Assembly (NCBI GenBank): GCA_965247735.1
Contig: CBDFHN010000002.1
Span: 3,596,001-3,660,000 of the forward strand
Direction: 5' to 3'
DNA from: JAOXRU01 sp965247735
GTDB lineage: Bacteria > Bacteroidota > Bacteroidia > Flavobacteriales > Flavobacteriaceae
DNA: 64,000 bases
This document shows positions 63,001-64,000 of this stretch, piece after piece (position 1 is the first letter of the stretch; the number at the start of each line of letters is the position of its first letter). Below the pieces are notes generated by a model. It was given only the letters and a program-made list of their open reading frames with translations, did no database searches and was not told the DNA's origin. The translations under genes were made by a program, and so were the position numbers.

Positions 63001-63463
63001 TACTTTATTTTTTCAAGGTTCTCAAGGCAATGATATTTATGATTTGTCTCGTTATTATAGCGATTTTTTTGACCTCGCTAATTATAACAAAAGCGAACGT
63101 ATTTTGGATGCTTGGTCTCCACAAAATACAGGATCTGGCTTAGCAAGAGTATCATTAAACGACCCAAATAATAATATTCGTCCTTCGTCTTATTATGTTC
63201 AGGATGGTTCTTATTTACGTTTAAAAACGCTTCAGGTAGGATATTCATTTTCAACACGAATTGCAGAAAAGATAAAAGCATCTAAAATTAGAATATATCT
63301 AGAAACGTACAATCTTTTTACTATTACGGGATATAAAGGCTTGGATCCAGAGATTGGACTACAAAATTATGATTCTGATGATCGTAATTTAGATATAGGT
63401 GTAGATAGAGGTATTTATCCAAGTTCACAAACCTTCACTTTAGGGCTTAATTTAAATTTTTAA
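60011..63463 (+). CDS. SusC/RagA family TonB-linked outer-membrane transporter with STN domain
   Basis: The 1150-residue protein has a signal peptide with an N-terminal basic stretch, then a secretin/STN domain (about 50-120: LENVTVAEVFKEIEAQTEFK, FLFNHAKINADRKLS), a carboxypeptidase-like domain (IKGTVFDENDTPLPGASIVV), the SusC plug (SDLTGAVAIVEMDEV, ALYVIDGVP-type DPLYVIDGVPTTEGI, DASSSSIYGSRAANGVVIIT) and a barrel ending in LGLNLNF. The STN domain is the part that signals through FecR. With the SusD gene it forms the outer-membrane uptake pair for an unknown glycan, peptide or other nutrient. Confidence 0.95.
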   Translation: MKKTKKGKLFQYIALPKFNLTMRLTILLLIVSLFKTEASTYSQNTRVSLALENVTVAEVFKEIEAQTEFKFLFNHAKINADRKLSIHVDKELITTVLKEMFFETTIYFKVRKKQIILKKNNKKSTPVKGEKSDSEQQRTIKGTVFDENDTPLPGASIVVEGTTIGTISDFDGLYSIDIPDTATTLVVSYVGFLTKKIAITAADTINIKMKIDAAELSEVIVTGYTSERKSDLTGAVAIVEMDEVVGQPVASVDNMLQGKVSGVNVVSSGSPGGASTLRIRGYSTIRNNDPLYVIDGVPTTEGINLINPNDIASLQVLKDASSSSIYGSRAANGVVIITTKKGKSEKIKIAFNMYTGIQNARNLPKNLNAKEYGDVYWQAFANDGIAPNHDVYGNGTSPVIPEFLDAEKTIRSSDTNWIEELFNPAIVQSYNLTVSKGGEKSHSLFSLGYFDQEGVLEHTNFNRITARLNSDYKLFNNVTIGENLTVAYSKSVNTETNSLLGNVVYNAFRIPSIAPVYNINGEYSGYPLSDIENPLGKLERSKDNKLKKVRIFGNVFAEIELINSLKFKTNFGINYTTSKSNIFNPTFQEPNVSRDINDLTVNDQVKFDWVWSNTLNYAKTFKEKHNVNVLVGIESIENLYEWTRTSIQNLPANSANVRVLKAGDLNTQLAYGDKIEYSLFSYFAKINYNFDSKYLFSATLRRDGTSKLLNNRWGTFPALSAGWKISEEDFFNKEGLVSTLKLRTGWGITGNQDIPAYQTISGFNSNPYYSNYALDGSQNNTQRGFTLSRVANPDLKWETTTQFNVGLDVGLLENALNLSVDYFSKKTEDLLLLKTLPQDIAGITNRGQWSNVGEMENKGFELSADYQSDRSKDFNFNVGVNLSVIRNKLVELEDGLDFIETDPSVLHETNFDQATSRTAVGQPIASFYGHVVSGIFQSDAAATANTSQPDAVAGDFIFEDINGDGAINDDDRTFIGSPHADFTYGINFSGNYKAFDFTLFFQGSQGNDIYDLSRYYSDFFDLANYNKSERILDAWSPQNTGSGLARVSLNDPNNNIRPSSYYVQDGSYLRLKTLQVGYSFSTRIAEKIKASKIRIYLETYNLFTITGYKGLDPEIGLQNYDSDDRNLDIGVDRGIYPSSQTFTLGLNLNF

Positions 63464-63473
63464 AAAAGGAAAG

Positions 63474-64000
63474 ATGAAAAAAATAATATATATCATGCTT
63501 GTAATGGGAGTTGTTTTTACTTCCTGTAATGATGAGTTTTTAGAGAAGAACCCTTATGGGGAATTGACGGAAAATGAAGTGGCCTTACCTGAGAATATCG
63601 AAGGATTAGTAATATCTGCTTATAGTATATTAAACGGACAAGGAAATGAAGCATCTAACGCCTTTAATTCTCCTGCTTCTAATTGGAGTTTTGGTGATGT
63701 ATTGTCCGATGATGCCTATAAAGGTGGTGGTGGTACTGGAGACCAAAACCAGATACATAGAATGGAAATTTACACAACCGATCCACAAATTATTGATGTT
63801 AGTCAAAAATGGGGTGTGCTGTATGAAGGTGTAAAACGTGCCAATACAGCTTTAGGAGTATTAGATGCTGCAACCGAATTAGATGAGGATTTAAAAACCC
63901 AGCGGATTGCTGAAATGCGTTTTCTAAGAGGTCATTTTTATTTTGAATTAAAAAAAATCTACAATAGAATTTCTTATATAGATGAAAAAGGAGCGTACTT
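63474..64000 (+). CDS. SusD/RagB family nutrient-binding lipoprotein (3' partial)
   Basis: ATG at 63474, 10 bp after the SusC stop. The lipobox is VVFTSC (Cys18), followed by NDEFLEKNPYGELTENEV, NWSFGDVLSDDAYKGGGGTG and RFLRGHFYFELKKIYN, the SusD/RagB hallmarks. The frame is open to the window end, so the protein continues beyond it. It is the surface partner of SusC. Confidence 0.93.
   Translation, partial: MKKIIYIMLVMGVVFTSCNDEFLEKNPYGELTENEVALPENIEGLVISAYSILNGQGNEASNAFNSPASNWSFGDVLSDDAYKGGGGTGDQNQIHRMEIYTTDPQIIDVSQKWGVLYEGVKRANTALGVLDAATELDEDLKTQRIAEMRFLRGHFYFELKKIYNRISYIDEKGAY

Overview
The window is AT-rich chromosomal DNA from a member of the Bacteroidota, almost certainly the family Flavobacteriaceae. 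The evidence is a type IX secretion (T9SS) type B sorting domain next to a PorP/SprF protein, a SusC/SusD pair behind an ECF sigma/FecR pair, TonB receptors with N-terminal carboxypeptidase-like domains, weak Shine-Dalgarno sites, and TAnnTTTG-type -7 boxes. I saw no rRNA, tRNA, CRISPR array, transposase or integrase. The first CDS is cut at its 5' end and the last at its 3' end.

Layout. (1) 1-5430: a giant T9SS-exported BspA/DUF285 adhesin with ten Fn3-like modules, then two ATGA-overlapping mini-ORFs and a PorP/SprF gene. (2) 5801-9734: a membrane-anchored HTH regulator, a serine hydrolase, an Lrp regulator, a methyltransferase and an acetyltransferase. (3) 9972-16011: an iron/siderophore uptake operon (DUF4397 lipoprotein, TonB receptor, two small membrane proteins, PepSY-TM protein). 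(4) 16008-22300: a TPR membrane protein, then a leftward gene train containing MepB-, S51-peptidase-, DUF4272- and DUF6892-like proteins. (5) 22491-28077: ssb with a phased decamer array upstream, then a three-gene biosynthetic cassette (flavin monooxygenase, stand-alone DAHP synthase, epimerase-methyltransferase fusion) bracketed by a second, truncated copy of the ssb 3' end. (6) 28078-32346: a lipoprotein, tryptophan 2,3-dioxygenase and an FdhF/YdeP oxidoreductase. (7) 32350-43601: a dense leftward array of immunity-protein-like genes (SMI1/KNR4 twice, DUF4375/DMP19, DUF2695, DUF1963-like, DUF6714-like, zinc-ribbon proteins and unknowns) with no toxin, repeated leader elements and one stop-codon pseudogene. 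(8) 43869-50553: TMEM175-like channel, DUF1566 protein, ferritin-like protein, GMC oxidoreductase with small partner, and a phospholipase D-like protein. (9) 51274-57797: CoA-transferase, then a probable copper-acquisition locus (OprC/NosA-type TonB receptor, Met-rich lipoprotein, CxGKCxL membrane protein), a 40-aa membrane peptide, rhodanese and an FMN reductase. (10) 57965-64000: an ECF sigma factor with no ATG start, FecR anti-sigma, SusC and the start of SusD.

The most unusual signals are non-coding. A ~95-bp leader ending exactly at the start codon is present in tandem before porP/sprF and again, 32 kb away on the other strand, before a DMP19-like immunity gene. A different ~100-bp two-hairpin element sits just before two other immunity genes. 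Together they suggest that immunity genes in this array carry portable 5' leaders that may help them move or be expressed. This is inference from sequence similarity only.
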